Source of the DNA: PALSA-911 sp963743035
Lineage (GTDB): Bacteria; Pseudomonadota; Alphaproteobacteria; Acetobacterales; Acetobacteraceae
Assembly (NCBI GenBank): GCA_963743035.1
Contig: CAVUOB010000018.1
Location: 186,001-250,000, forward strand
Reading direction: 5' to 3'
DNA length: 64,000 nt
How positions within the stretch are numbered: position 1 is the first letter of the stretch; the number at the start of each line of letters is the position of its first letter. The position numbers and the translations under genes were made by a program. The notes under the pieces are model-generated. The model did not search any database. It was not told the DNA's origin and saw only the letters and a program-made list of their open reading frames with translations. Shown in pieces: positions 17,329 to 29,131 of the stretch.

Positions 17329-18113
17329 CGACGATGGAACTTTCCTCCGGGCGCCTCGCCGGACGCGTGGCGCTGATCACCGGTGCCGCGGGCGGCATCG
17401 GCGGCGCGATCGCGGACGCCTTCGCCGCCGCCGGTGCCGCGCTGGCGCTCGCCGACCTGCGCGCGCCGGAGGCGCTCGCGGCCGGGATCACAGCGCACGG
17501 CGGGCAGGCCCTGGCGCTCGCGGTGGACGTGACCGCGCGTGCCCAGGTCCAGGCCATGACCGAGGCGGCGGTGGCCCGGTTCGGCCGGCTCGACATCCTG
17601 GTCAACGCCGCGGGCATCGTCTCCACGGGTGCGGCCGAGACGCTGGAGGAGGCCGAGTGGGACCGCGTCATCGCGATCAATCTCAAGGGCACGTTCCTGT
17701 GCTGCCAGGCGGCGATCGCGCCGATGCGTGCCCAAGGCTATGGCCGCATCATCAATATCGGCTCGATCATCGGCAAGAACGGCGGCAATGCCCGGCCCTG
17801 GATCGACCGCGCCGAGCAGGACCGCTCCAGCAATGTCGCCTATGGCGCGGCCAAGGCCGGCACCCATGCGGTGACGCAGTTCCTGGCCCGCGAGCTGGCG
17901 GCGAACGGCATCACGGTGAACGCCGTCGCGCCAGGCCCCATCGCCAGCGCGATGACCGCCACCTTCCCTGCCAGCCTCGCGGCGTTGATCCCGGTTGGGC
18001 GCATGGGGCGCCCCGAGGAGGTGGCGGATGCCGCGCTGTTCCTGGCCGGCGAAAGCGCCGGCTTCGTGACCGGCGAGATCCTGGATGTGAATGGCGGCAT
18101 GTGGTCCGACTGA
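17325..18113 (+). CDS. SDR family oxidoreductase
   Basis: 262 residues. Classical short-chain dehydrogenase motifs are present: GAAGGIGGAIA (TGxxxGxG), NAAG, catalytic Ser in NIGSIIGKNGG and YGAAK. The segment between the Ser and Tyr is longer than usual (NARPWIDRAEQDRSSNVA), which may widen the substrate pocket. The acid at the end of beta-2 (LADLRAPEA) suggests NAD(H) preference. It overlaps the upstream flavoprotein by ATGA, so they are coupled; a hydroxyacid/ketoacid step in the same pathway is a reasonable inference. Confidence 0.85.
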   Translation: MTTMELSSGRLAGRVALITGAAGGIGGAIADAFAAAGAALALADLRAPEALAAGITAHGGQALALAVDVTARAQVQAMTEAAVARFGRLDILVNAAGIVSTGAAETLEEAEWDRVIAINLKGTFLCCQAAIAPMRAQGYGRIINIGSIIGKNGGNARPWIDRAEQDRSSNVAYGAAKAGTHAVTQFLARELAANGITVNAVAPGPIASAMTATFPASLAALIPVGRMGRPEEVADAALFLAGESAGFVTGEILDVNGGMWSD

Positions 18114-18156
18114 CCAGGCCCCGACGACGCGATTTCCAACAACCGAGGAAGATACG

Positions 18157-18747
18157 ATGACAACGGCTTTGCTGCTGCTTGATTTGCAGAACGAGATGGT
18201 GGACCCGAAGGGCAAGATCGGCGGTGGCGGGCTCGCCAAGGTGGTGGCCGAGCGCGGCGTGCTGGATCACGCGCAGGCCGCGCTGAATGCCGCCCGGGCG
18301 CGCGGCCTGGCCGTGGTGCATGTGCGCCTGGGGTTTCGCGCGGATTATGCCGATGCGCTGTCGGTGGCGCCGCGCGTGCAGAAGCTGAAGGCGGAAAACG
18401 CGGCGGTGCTGGGCAGCTGGGGCTGCGAGTTCCCCGAGGCGATCGCGCCGATGCCCGGCGAACTGGTCGTGACCAAGCAATGCGTCAACCCGTTCTTCAA
18501 TACGCCGCTGCTCACCTGGCTGCTGCATCACGGCATCACCCGGCTGGTGATCGGTGGGGTGGTGACCAATCTGGTGGTCGAGGCAACCGCGCGCGCCGCC
18601 GATGACGCGGGCTTTGCCGTGACCGTTCTGGAAGATTGCTGTGCCGCGCCGAACCCCGAATGGCACCGCTTCTCCATCACCAACCTGCTGCCGCTGTTCG
18701 CTCAAATCAGCTCCTCGACGGCCTTCGTCGCCGAAGCTGCCAACTAG
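18157..18747 (+). CDS. Isochorismatase-fold hydrolase lacking the usual catalytic cysteine
   Basis: 196 residues from the ATG at 18157. The fold markers are clear: LLLLDLQNEMVDPKG with the catalytic Asp, VVTKQCVNPFFNT with the Lys, and the helix GGVVTNLVVEATARAADDAGFAVTVLEDCCA. In cysteine hydrolases (nicotinamidase, RutB, maleamate amidase) this helix starts GVATNVCVE; here the Cys position is Val. The Cys in VTKQC and those in EDCC are elsewhere. It may be an isochorismatase-like enzyme that uses Asp, a non-hydrolytic binding protein, or a specialised hydrolase. It follows the SDR by 43 bases. Confidence 0.75.
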   Translation: MTTALLLLDLQNEMVDPKGKIGGGGLAKVVAERGVLDHAQAALNAARARGLAVVHVRLGFRADYADALSVAPRVQKLKAENAAVLGSWGCEFPEAIAPMPGELVVTKQCVNPFFNTPLLTWLLHHGITRLVIGGVVTNLVVEATARAADDAGFAVTVLEDCCAAPNPEWHRFSITNLLPLFAQISSSTAFVAEAAN

Positions 18748-18953
18748 GCGATACCCGTAGCCGTGACGCATCCGATACCGGCCGGCGCTTGGGTCGGCTG
18801 GTATGTGCGCCTGATTGCCCCGCAGTGCTGGCCAAGCACGCGTCTGCGCCGTTCTCCTTCCCTCGTGCGGCCGGCTGGCTGCTTGATTTTGCAGTCCCGC
18901 CAGGCGGGCCGATAATGACGGGGCGGTCGCTGTCGACCCATAGGAGGGAAAGC

Positions 18954-19889
18954 ATGGACCGGCTCTGGGCGATGGAAGTGTTCGTCAAGGTGGTGGAGGC
19001 TGGCAGTCTGTCGCGGGCGGCGACGCATCTGGATCTTGCCAATGCGTCCGTCACGACCTGCATCCGCAATCTGGAGACGCATCTCGGTGTCACCTTGCTG
19101 CGACGCAGCACGCGGCATATCCAGCTAACCGACGAAGGCGCCATCTACTACGAACGCTGCCGGAGCATCCTGGACCAGGTGGACGAGGCGGAAGTCACCA
19201 TCTCCCCCGCGCGCGTGCCGATGCGCGGGACCTTGCGGGTGGAGCTGCCGATCGCGCTTGGGCATCTGATCGTCGGCCCGGCCGTGTCCGATTTCAGCTC
19301 GCAGCACCCGGAGCTGCGCGTCTATGTCAGCCTGACCAATACCGTGGACAACCTGGTCCGCCGTAGCGTCGATATCGCCGTCCATATGGACGAGGTCGAT
19401 GACGGCGATCTCGTGGCGCGTTGGATCTACGAGGCGAAGCACGTGCTCTGCGCCGCCCCCTCGTTCCTCGCCGCGCACGGACGGCCGATGCGACCCGGCG
19501 ACATCGACCCTCAGACCTGCATCGGCTTTGCCGCCACCCCGGCCAGCAAGGTCAGGGACTGGGAGTTCTTCAATGACGAGGAGAGGCATGTCATCACGCC
19601 GGCCGGCAACCTGCTGTTCAACAGCAGCGATGCCCTCCTGAAGACGGCGGCGCGCGGGGCTGGGCTGGTCTACGTGCTCGATGTGCTGGCCCGGGACTAT
19701 CTGGCGCGCGGCGAGATCGTCGCATTGCTGCCGGATTGGGCCACCGCCCGGCAAACCTTCTACGCCGTCTACCCGCAATCGCGCTTCGTGCCCCCCAAGG
19801 TGAGGATGTTCGTTGAGTTTCTTGCCGGACTGTTTGGCATGCAGCCGTCAGCCGACTCGGAGCTCGTGCCGCGAATGATCCGCCGCTGA
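18954..19889 (+). CDS. LysR-family transcriptional regulator
   Basis: 311 residues with an N-terminal winged helix-turn-helix (MEVFVKVVEAGSLSRAATHLDLANASVTTCIRNLETHLGVTLLRRSTRHIQLTDEG) and a periplasmic-binding-like effector domain from about residue 90. It resembles the single-family group around DmlR/YafC. AGGAGGG sits seven bases before the ATG. Unusually, it is not divergent from its likely targets but lies downstream of them on the same strand, after a 206-base gap. It is the only regulator in the 7.3-19.9 kb island, so it probably controls it in response to the substrate. Confidence 0.9.
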   Translation: MDRLWAMEVFVKVVEAGSLSRAATHLDLANASVTTCIRNLETHLGVTLLRRSTRHIQLTDEGAIYYERCRSILDQVDEAEVTISPARVPMRGTLRVELPIALGHLIVGPAVSDFSSQHPELRVYVSLTNTVDNLVRRSVDIAVHMDEVDDGDLVARWIYEAKHVLCAAPSFLAAHGRPMRPGDIDPQTCIGFAATPASKVRDWEFFNDEERHVITPAGNLLFNSSDALLKTAARGAGLVYVLDVLARDYLARGEIVALLPDWATARQTFYAVYPQSRFVPPKVRMFVEFLAGLFGMQPSADSELVPRMIRR

Positions 19890-20091
19890 ACCAGACTCTG
19901 TTGGCAGTGTCCTATGGGGCGGATGAAGTTTCGCTGCGCTTGAGCCGGGTCACGCAAGGATCTTGGTTCGGTATGAGTGACCCCAGGCCCCCTCGACCCC
20001 CCATTCCCTAAAAACTGTCTGGGGTTTCAGAGGGGCCCACCCTTCGGCGGGGTCCCAAACTTCAAGCGTGGGAGCAGCGCCCCAGGCCTTG
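19890..20091 (-). terminator. Intergenic region with a probable minus-strand terminator
   Basis: There is no gene. Read on the minus strand, after the binding-protein stop, a CCTGGGG arm (about 20080) can pair with CCCCAG (about 20020), directly before CAGTTTTTAGG (T-run at 20014-20010); an inner imperfect GC hairpin with a GAAG loop lies between. This looks like the end of the long minus-strand operon converging on the LysR gene. Confidence 0.45.
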
Positions 20092-21671
20092 CTAGACCCG
20101 CTTCACGCCGTAGAACTGGGGCCAGCCGTCGCGGACGTCGTGCAGGTAGGCGTGGTATGCTGTTGGCAGGTCGTACATGCCCAGCGGCGCGAAGGGTGGG
20201 TTGAGCCAGAATTCCGCCTGCATCTGGTCGCAGAGCTTTTTCTGCGTGGCCAGGTCTGGTGCCTCGAACCAGGCGTCGCGCAGCGCCTCCATTTTCGGAT
20301 CGGTCGGCCAGCCGAACCAGGACGCGGCGCCGGCGCCGCGGATGCCGATATCCGCCGCCGGCGACAGGTTGCCGAAGCCGCCGAGCCAGGTGAAGAAGAT
20401 GTTCCAGCCGCCCTTGTCCACCGGTTCGCGGCTGGCGCGGCGCTGCACCACGGTGCCCCATTCCAGCGACTGGAAATCGACGTTCATGCCGATCCTGGTC
20501 AGGGTATCCGACGCCACCTGCGCTTCGGCGTAGATCGATGGGATGGTCGAGGCCGCCAGGATCACCACCTTCTCGCCCTTGTAGCCGGCGGCGATCAGGT
20601 CCTTCTTCAGCTTCTCGTAGTCCTTCGGTCCGCGCGTGACCTCCACGCCCACCGTGCTCGCCATCGGCGTGCCCGGGCACGAACATGCCGACATCGGTCT
20701 TGATGATCGAGGGTTCGGCGCCGGCCACCGCCTCCATGACCTCCTTCTGGTCGATCGCGGCCACGACCACGCGGCGCACGGCGGGATTGTCGAACGGCGG
20801 ATACAGATGGTTGAAGCGCAGGCAGCCGATCTCTCCGGTGCGGTCCTTGGGGCCGATCACCAGGTCCTTGTTGGTCTTGAGCTGCGGGATCAGGTCGATG
20901 GTCGGGTTCTCCCACCAATCCACCTCCCCCTGCATCAGCGCCGCCGAGGCGGTGGACGGGTCGGGGATGAAGTTCCACACGACACGGTCGATATAGGCGA
21001 TCTTCGGTCCCGCGTTGAAGCTGGGGACGCCGTCCTGGCGCGGCACGTAGTCGGCGTTGCGCGCGAACACCACGCGCGAGCCGGGGATGCGTTCGTCCGC
21101 GAGGAAGCGGAACGGACCGCTGCCGATCGCGTCGGTGACCTGCTTCAGCGGGTCCGTCATCGCCAGCCGTTCGGGCATGATGGCGCAATAGACCTGGCCC
21201 AGAGCGTCCGGCAGCAGGCTGAACGGCTTCTTCAGCCGGATCCGGATCACCTTGTCCGATGGCGCCGACATTTCGTCGGTCGCGCGCGGCCAGCGCCTGG
21301 CCGTACGGGTCGCGCTTGCTGAAGCGCGCGACGGAGGCGACGCAGTCGCGCGCCAGCACCGGCGTGCCGTCATGGAATTTCAGCCCGTCGCGCAGCGTCA
21401 GTTCCCAGGTCTTGCCGTCCTCGCTGACCTGCTGGCCGCCGACCATCTGCGGCTGCACCTGGAAGGCGGCGTCGTAGCCGTACAGAGTGTCGAACACCGC
21501 GAGGGAGTAGTTGCGGGTGATATCCGCGGTGGTCCAGACCGGGTCCAGGGAGACCAGATCGGCATGCGGCACGAAGGTGATCTGGCGCTGCGCCTCCGCC
21601 AGCACCAGCTTCGGCGCGGCCAGCGCCGTGGCGCCGGCCAGGACGGATTTCAAAACGCTGCGTCGTTTCAT
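20092..21671 (-). CDS. Opp/Dpp-type ABC substrate-binding protein (frame interrupted twice)
   Basis: Three frames together give about 526 residues of a family-5 solute-binding protein. The start MKRRSVLKSVLAGATALAAPKLVLA is a Tat-type signal. Conserved blocks are WELTLRDGLKFHDGTPVLARDCVASV, GSGPFRFLADERIPGSRVVFARNADYV, IDRVVWNFIPDPSTASAALMQGEVDWWE and ATLTRIGMNVDFQSLEWGTVVQRRA. Shifts lie near 21280 and near 20674 (CCCGGC read as CCCGGGC). It is a close paralogue of the 30196-31791 protein and sits at the far end of the same minus-strand region, beyond the coxMLS genes, so it may deliver a distinct ligand to the shared importer. Confidence 0.8.
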
Positions 21672-21728
21672 GCGCGGCCCTCCGTTGCGGATGCGGGACA
21701 TCATTCACGCAAACGCGACGATACGCAG

Positions 21729-21763
21729 CAAAAAACAGCGCAGGCGGCGGGGTTGCCCCCGCC
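21729..21763 (-). terminator. Rho-independent terminator after coxM
   Basis: On the minus strand GGCGGGG-GCAA-CCCCGCC (stem arms 21763-21757 and 21752-21746) is followed ten bases on by six T residues (21735-21730). It lies just past the coxM stop and before the binding-protein start at 21671, so the latter may have its own promoter. Confidence 0.7.
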
Positions 21764-21771
21764 AGCCCGGT

Positions 21772-22573
21772 TCAACGCGCCTTGGCTACCGCGCGCCGCG
21801 TCATCACGCCGATCAGGTGCGCGCGGTACTCGGCGCTGGCGTGGATGTCGCTGTTCAGGTCGTCGGCCGGGGTCGTCGATGCCGGCGATCGCGTCCGGGC
21901 GAGAAATTCGGCGCTCAGCGCCTTTTCCATCGTCGGCGTGGCGGAACACGCCGCCCTGGCCGGCGCCGGTGATCGCCACCCGCACGCCCGCCGCCGTCTT
22001 GGCCACGAACACGCCGACCATGGCGTAGCGCGAAGCGGGATTGCGGAACTTCTCGTAGGCGGCCTTTTCCGGCACCGGGAAGGTCACCGAGGTGATGATC
22101 TCGCCCGGCTCCAGCGCGGTGGTGAACATGCCCTGGAAGAAGTCGTCCGCCTTGATCTCGCGCCGGTCGGTCTTGATCGTGCCGCCGAGCGCCAGCAGCG
22201 CCGCCGGGTAGCAGGCGGAGGGGTCGTTGTTGGCCAGCGAGCCGCCGATGGTGCCGCGATGGCGCACCTGGTTGTCGCCGATCCAGCGACGCGAGATCCG
22301 CCAGCGCCGGGATCGCCTTCTGCACATCGGCCGAGCCGGCGACGGCGGCATGCGTGGTCATCGCGCCGATGGTGACGCTGTTGCCGGACACGGTGATGCC
22401 GGTGAGGCCGAGCTTCGCCGAGATCCACCACGGTGGTCGGCTTGGCCAGCCGCTGCTTCAGCACCGGGAATGAAGGTCATGCCGCCGGCGAGCGCCTTGG
22501 CCTCGGCATCTGCGCCCAGCACCTTCACCGCGTCGGCCACGCTGCCGGGTTTCTGGTAGGCGAAATCGTACAT
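21772..22573 (-). CDS. Molybdenum hydroxylase FAD-binding (medium) subunit, CoxM-like (frame interrupted)
   Basis: The N-terminus MYDFAYQKPGSVADAVKVLG, then AKALAGGMTFIP, VLKQRLAKPTTVVDL, ITVSGNSVTIGAMTTHAAV, IGDNQVRHRGTIGGSLANNDPSACYPAALLALGG and the end HASAEYRAHLIGVMTRRAVAKAR lie in successive frames and together make a normal CoxM of about 265 residues. FAD contacts are expected in AGG and the GTIGGSLANNDP block. At least four +1 shifts are needed (near 22465, 22417, 22285 and 21930). The medium subunit passes electrons from the [2Fe-2S] subunit to the quinone pool or another acceptor. It begins 12 bases after coxL. Confidence 0.8.
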
Positions 22574-22585
22574 GTTCCTGCTCCG

Positions 22586-24973
<2,388 letters not shown>

Positions 24974-25082
24974 GATGTCATCCCCCCTTGCCGGGCGCGG
25001 CGCCCGCTTCACGTGCCGCGAAGATCGTCCAACCCGCGGATCGTCGGCATTCCGCCTGTTCGACCCGCTATCGGCGGTGCGG

Positions 25083-25573
<491 letters not shown>

Positions 25574-25731
25574 GTCCTTCTCCCCACTAGAGCCGCCATC
25601 GCTGCAACCCGCGCCGCCGCGATCGGGCAGCCGGGTCATTGCCGGGATAGTGGTCATCCCGCCGGGGCATGGTCAAGCTTTGCCGGAGGTGGGATGCTGG
25701 TCGAATTCTCCGTCCGGCGTTCACGCCATTG

Positions 25732-25974
25732 TCACGAAACGCGCAGCAATCCCGCGACGGAAATATCCTCATCCAGATCCGGCCAATGGATGCCCTGTCC
25801 CCGTCCGATGAACCGCCAGTTCCGGCGTTGCGCCGGCGTGCCGTCCCGCAGCCGGGGGAACCACTCCAATGGAGCGGCCAGCTCCCGGCCGTCGGCAAGG
25901 GTCACCCGCAGCGCATCCTCCGTCACCTGCACATCGACCGCCGCCGGGTCCAACTTAACCGTCGAAATGCCCAT
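25732..25974 (-). CDS. DUF2442 protein
   Basis: 80 residues: MGISTVKLDPAAVDVQVTED followed by LRVTLADGRELAAPLEWFPRL and a C-terminal IHWPDLDEDISVAGLL, the standard DUF2442 pattern. It overlaps the end of the DUF4160 gene by 20 bases. The two families very commonly occur as a pair and are often listed as a putative toxin-antitoxin-like module; no activity is proven. It is not related in function to the cox or opp genes around it. Confidence 0.75.
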   Translation of the reverse strand: MGISTVKLDPAAVDVQVTEDALRVTLADGRELAAPLEWFPRLRDGTPAQRRNWRFIGRGQGIHWPDLDEDISVAGLLRVS

Positions 25975-26191
25975 CCCAGGCCTCCTGGAAACGGGCGCTG
26001 TGCTCGATGACGAGCAAGCGCAACCGCGTGAGTTCGTGGTTGCGGAAGCCGTGTGCCTCGGCCAGCGCCACCGGGTTCAGCCAAAACTTGGCCACCCTAT
26101 CACCTTGTTCAACATGGATGTGAGCCGGCTCATTGTTTTCCAGGCTGTAAAAGAAAAAGCGAAAGCCATCGATCCGAACAACGGTCGGCAT
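25955..26191 (-). CDS. DUF4160 protein
   Basis: 78 residues from the ATG at 26191: MPTVVRIDGFRFFFYSLENNEPAHIHVEQGDRVAKFWLNPVALAEAHGF. The FFYSxENxEPxHIHV core is diagnostic of DUF4160. It is the upstream partner of the DUF2442 gene. The pair sits between oppF and coxS on the same strand, four bases after the oppF stop, so it would ride on the operon transcript unless separately promoted. Confidence 0.8.
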   Translation of the reverse strand: MPTVVRIDGFRFFFYSLENNEPAHIHVEQGDRVAKFWLNPVALAEAHGFRNHELTRLRLLVIEHSARFQEAWDGHFDG

Positions 26192-26195
26192 TCTT

Positions 26196-27194
26196 TCAGG
26201 CGGCGGCCAGAATCTCGGCCCCGGGCGCATGCTCCAGATGGCAGGCGGTCTGGTGCCCTTCGCCGACCGTGCGCAGCTGCGGCTCCTCGATGCGGCAGCG
26301 GGCGAAGGCGTAGGGGCAGCGGGTGTGGAACCGGCAGCCGGTCGGCGGATTGATCGGGCTCGGCACGTCCCCGGTCAGGATCATGCGGTTGCGCGGCGCG
26401 TCCGGGTCCGGCACCGGCACCGCCGACAGCAGCGCGCGGGTATAGGGGTGGTGGGATTTCGCGAACAGCGTCCGGCGGTCCGTCAGCTCGACGATGCGGC
26501 CGAGATACATCACCGCCACGCGATGCGTCAGATGCTCGACGATCGCCAGATCGTGGCTGATGAACAGCAGGGCGAGGCCCAGCTCGTCCTGCAGGTCCGA
26601 CAGCAGGTTGACGATCTGCGCCTTCACCGACACGTCGAGCGCGGAGACCGCCTCGTCGCAGATGATCAAATCGGCGCCGGGGGCGAGCGCGCGGGCGATG
26701 CCGATGCGCTGGCGCTGGCCGCCGGAGAATTCATGCGGGAAGCGGCGAATGGCGTCGCGCGGCAGGCGCACCTTGTCCATCAGCGCCGCCACCTGGTCGT
26801 CGATATCCGACCCGCCCTTGGCGAGGCCGAAATTGATCAGCGGCTCGGCCAGGATGTCGCGCACGCGCATGCGCGGGTTCAGGCTGCTGAACGGGTCCTG
26901 GAACACCACCTGGATGCGCCGGCGCAGCGGGCGAAGCTGCGACAGCGGGATCTTGTCGATCCGCTGGCCGTCCAGATACACCTCGCCCGCGGTCGGCTCG
27001 ATCAGCCGCAGGATCGCCTTGCCCACGGTGGACTTGCCGCAGCCGGACTCGCCGACCAGCGACACCGTCTCCCCCTTGGCGATGTCGAAGGTCACGCCGT
27101 CCACGGCGTAGACCTTGGCGTTGACGCCGCCGAACAGGCCGCCGCGGATCGGGAAATGCTTCTTGAGGTCGTGGACCTCCAGCAGGGTGCTCAT
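26196..27194 (-). CDS. Oligopeptide/dipeptide-type ABC transporter ATP-binding protein (OppF/DppF)
   Basis: 332 residues. Walker A GESGCGKSTVGKA, Q-loop VVFQDPFSSLNPRMRV, signature FSGGQRQRIGIARALA, Walker B LIICDEAVSALDVSV and the H-loop ISHDLAIVEHL are intact. The Opp-type C-terminal extension GCRFHTRCPYAFARCRIEEP with its cysteines is present. Its start overlaps the oppD-like stop (ATGA). With the companion ATPase and two permeases it powers inner-membrane import of peptides, opines, nickel chelates or similar ligands; the ligand cannot be inferred. Confidence 0.92.
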   Translation of the reverse strand: MSTLLEVHDLKKHFPIRGGLFGGVNAKVYAVDGVTFDIAKGETVSLVGESGCGKSTVGKAILRLIEPTAGEVYLDGQRIDKIPLSQLRPLRRRIQVVFQDPFSSLNPRMRVRDILAEPLINFGLAKGGSDIDDQVAALMDKVRLPRDAIRRFPHEFSGGQRQRIGIARALAPGADLIICDEAVSALDVSVKAQIVNLLSDLQDELGLALLFISHDLAIVEHLTHRVAVMYLGRIVELTDRRTLFAKSHHPYTRALLSAVPVPDPDAPRNRMILTGDVPSPINPPTGCRFHTRCPYAFARCRIEEPQLRTVGEGHQTACHLEHAPGAEILAAA

Positions 27195-28187
27195 GCCGCC
27201 AACCCCGCTTCGCGCTCGGCATAGTGGCAGGCGACGAAATGGCCGGGCACCTTGGCCTCGATCGCCGGCGCCACGGAGCGGCAGAGATCGGTCGCAAGCG
27301 GGCATCGTCCGGCGAAGGCGCAGCCGATGATGGGCTTGCGCAGGCTCGGCACCAGGCCGGGGATTTCCGCCAGCTTGGTCCGCCCGCCCTCCACCAGCGA
27401 GGATCCGAGCTTCGGCACCGCGCCGATCAGGCCGCGGGTGTAGGGATGGCGCGGCCTGGCAAAGATGTCGCGCACCGCCGCTTCCTCCACCTTCCGTCCG
27501 GCATACATCACCACCACGCGCTGGGCCATTTCGGCGACCACGCCGAGATCATGCGTGATCAGCATGATCGCGCTGTCCGAGCCGCGTCTTCAGGTCGCGC
27601 ATCAGGTCGAGGATCTGGGCCTGGATGGTGACGTCCAGCGCCGTGGTCGGCTCGTCGGCGATCAGCAGCTTGGGGTTGCAGGCCAGCGCCATCGCGATCA
27701 TCACCCGCTGGCGCATGCCGCCCGAAAGCTGATGCGGGTATTCCCGCACCCGGCGCCCCGGCGCGGGAATGCCGACCAGGGTCAGCATCTCCACCGCGCG
27801 CGCCTCGGCCTGCTGGCGGTTCATACCCTGGTGCAGCTCCAGCGTCTCGCCGATCTGCCGCCCGATGGTCAGCACCGGGTTCAGGCTGGTCATCGGCTCC
27901 TGGAAGATCATCGATATGTCGTTGCCGCGGATCTGGCGCATCTCCGGTTCCGACAGCGCCAGCAGGTCGTGGCCCTGGAACAGGATCTTGCCGGCGATCT
28001 TGCCCGGCGGCTCGGCGATCAGCCGCAGGATGGACATCGAGGTGACGGACTTGCCGCAGCCGGACTCGCCGACGATCGCCACCGTCTCGCCGGCCTCGAT
28101 GTGGAACGACAATCCCTCGACGGCGCGCACCACGCCGTCGATGGTGCCGAAATGCGTCTGCAGGTTCTGGACGTCCAGCAACGGCAT
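27191..28187 (-). CDS. Oligopeptide/dipeptide-type ABC transporter ATP-binding protein (OppD/DppD; frame interrupted)
   Basis: About 331 residues after repair of one +1 shift near 27572 (CTCGAC read as CTCGGAC). Walker A GESGCGKSVTSMS, signature LSGGMRQRVMIAMALA, Walker B LLIADEPTTALDVTI, then LITHDLGVVAEMAQRVVVMYAGR and the Opp C-terminal GCAFAGRCPLATDLC. The shift falls immediately before the H-loop, so a real mutation would abolish the ATPase; a sequencing error is likelier. It starts at ATG 28187, five bases after the oppC-like stop. Confidence 0.88.
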
Positions 28188-28192
28188 GGATG

Positions 28193-29131
28193 CTACAGCC
28201 TCTTGGCCAAGCGCGGGTCGAGCGCGTCGCGCAAGCCGTCGCCGAGCAGGTTGACCGCCAGCACCGTGACGGAGAGGAAGGCGGCGGGGAAGAACACGAT
28301 ATACGGCTTGACCTGCCACAGGGCGCGGCCCTCGGCCATGATGTTGCCCCAGCTCGGAATGATCGGCGGCGTGCCGGCGCCGATGAAGGACAGGATGGCC
28401 TCGGTGATCATCGCCGAGGCGCAGATGAACGTCGCCTGCACCATCAGCGGCGCCAGCGTGTTCGGCAGGATGTGCTTCCAGATGATCATCGGCGCCCGCG
28501 TGCCGGACGCGATCGCCGCCTCCACATAGGGCTGCTCGCGCAGGGACAGCACCACGCCGCGCACCAGGCGGGAGACCGGGGCCACCTGGGCGATGCTGAT
28601 GGCGATGATCACGTTGCCGACCGAGCCGCGGGTCAGCGCCATCAGCGCGATCGCCAGCAGGATCGGCGGGATCGACATCAGCCCGTCCATCACCCGCATG
28701 ATGACGGTATCGAGCGCGCGCACGAAGCCGGAAACCAGCCCGATGAACGCCCCGGCCGCCGAGGCGAGGAGGGCGACCGAGAAGCCGACGATCAGGGAGA
28801 CGCGCGAGCCGTACAGCACGCGCGAGTAGACGTCGCGCCCCAGCATGTCGGTGCCGAACCAGTACAGCTCAGACGGCGGGCGCGTGCGCCTGGCCGGCGC
28901 CAGCGCGGTCGGGTCCACGGTGCCCAGATAGGGCGCGAAGATCGCGATGAACACCATGACGGCGAGCAGCGCGCCGCCCACCACCACGGTCGGGTGGCGG
29001 CGGAACAATGTGCCGAACCGGCCGCGCTCCTTTACCGGCGGCAGCACGTCCGCCAGCGCCGGGGCCGCGGCGTATTCCGCCGCCGCGCCCCCGGCCGCCG
29101 TGCCGGACAGATTCAATACGGGCGTGCTCAA
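28193..29131 (-). CDS. Opp/Dpp-type ABC transporter permease (OppC/DppC)
   Basis: 312 residues from a TTG at 29131 that overlaps the oppB-like stop (TTGA). The N-terminal OppC domain with the first helix (HPTVVVGGALLAVMVFIAIFAPYLG) and HWFGTD-like YWFGTDMLGRDVYSRVLYGSRVSL precede the permease domain; the EAA-type loop is EAAIASGTRAPMIIWKHILPN. Five to six membrane helices are expected. The ending GDGLRDALDPRL is typical of DppC. It forms the pore with the OppB-like partner. Confidence 0.92.
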   Translation of the reverse strand: MSTPVLNLSGTAAGGAAAEYAAAPALADVLPPVKERGRFGTLFRRHPTVVVGGALLAVMVFIAIFAPYLGTVDPTALAPARRTRPPSELYWFGTDMLGRDVYSRVLYGSRVSLIVGFSVALLASAAGAFIGLVSGFVRALDTVIMRVMDGLMSIPPILLAIALMALTRGSVGNVIIAISIAQVAPVSRLVRGVVLSLREQPYVEAAIASGTRAPMIIWKHILPNTLAPLMVQATFICASAMITEAILSFIGAGTPPIIPSWGNIMAEGRALWQVKPYIVFFPAAFLSVTVLAVNLLGDGLRDALDPRLAKRL

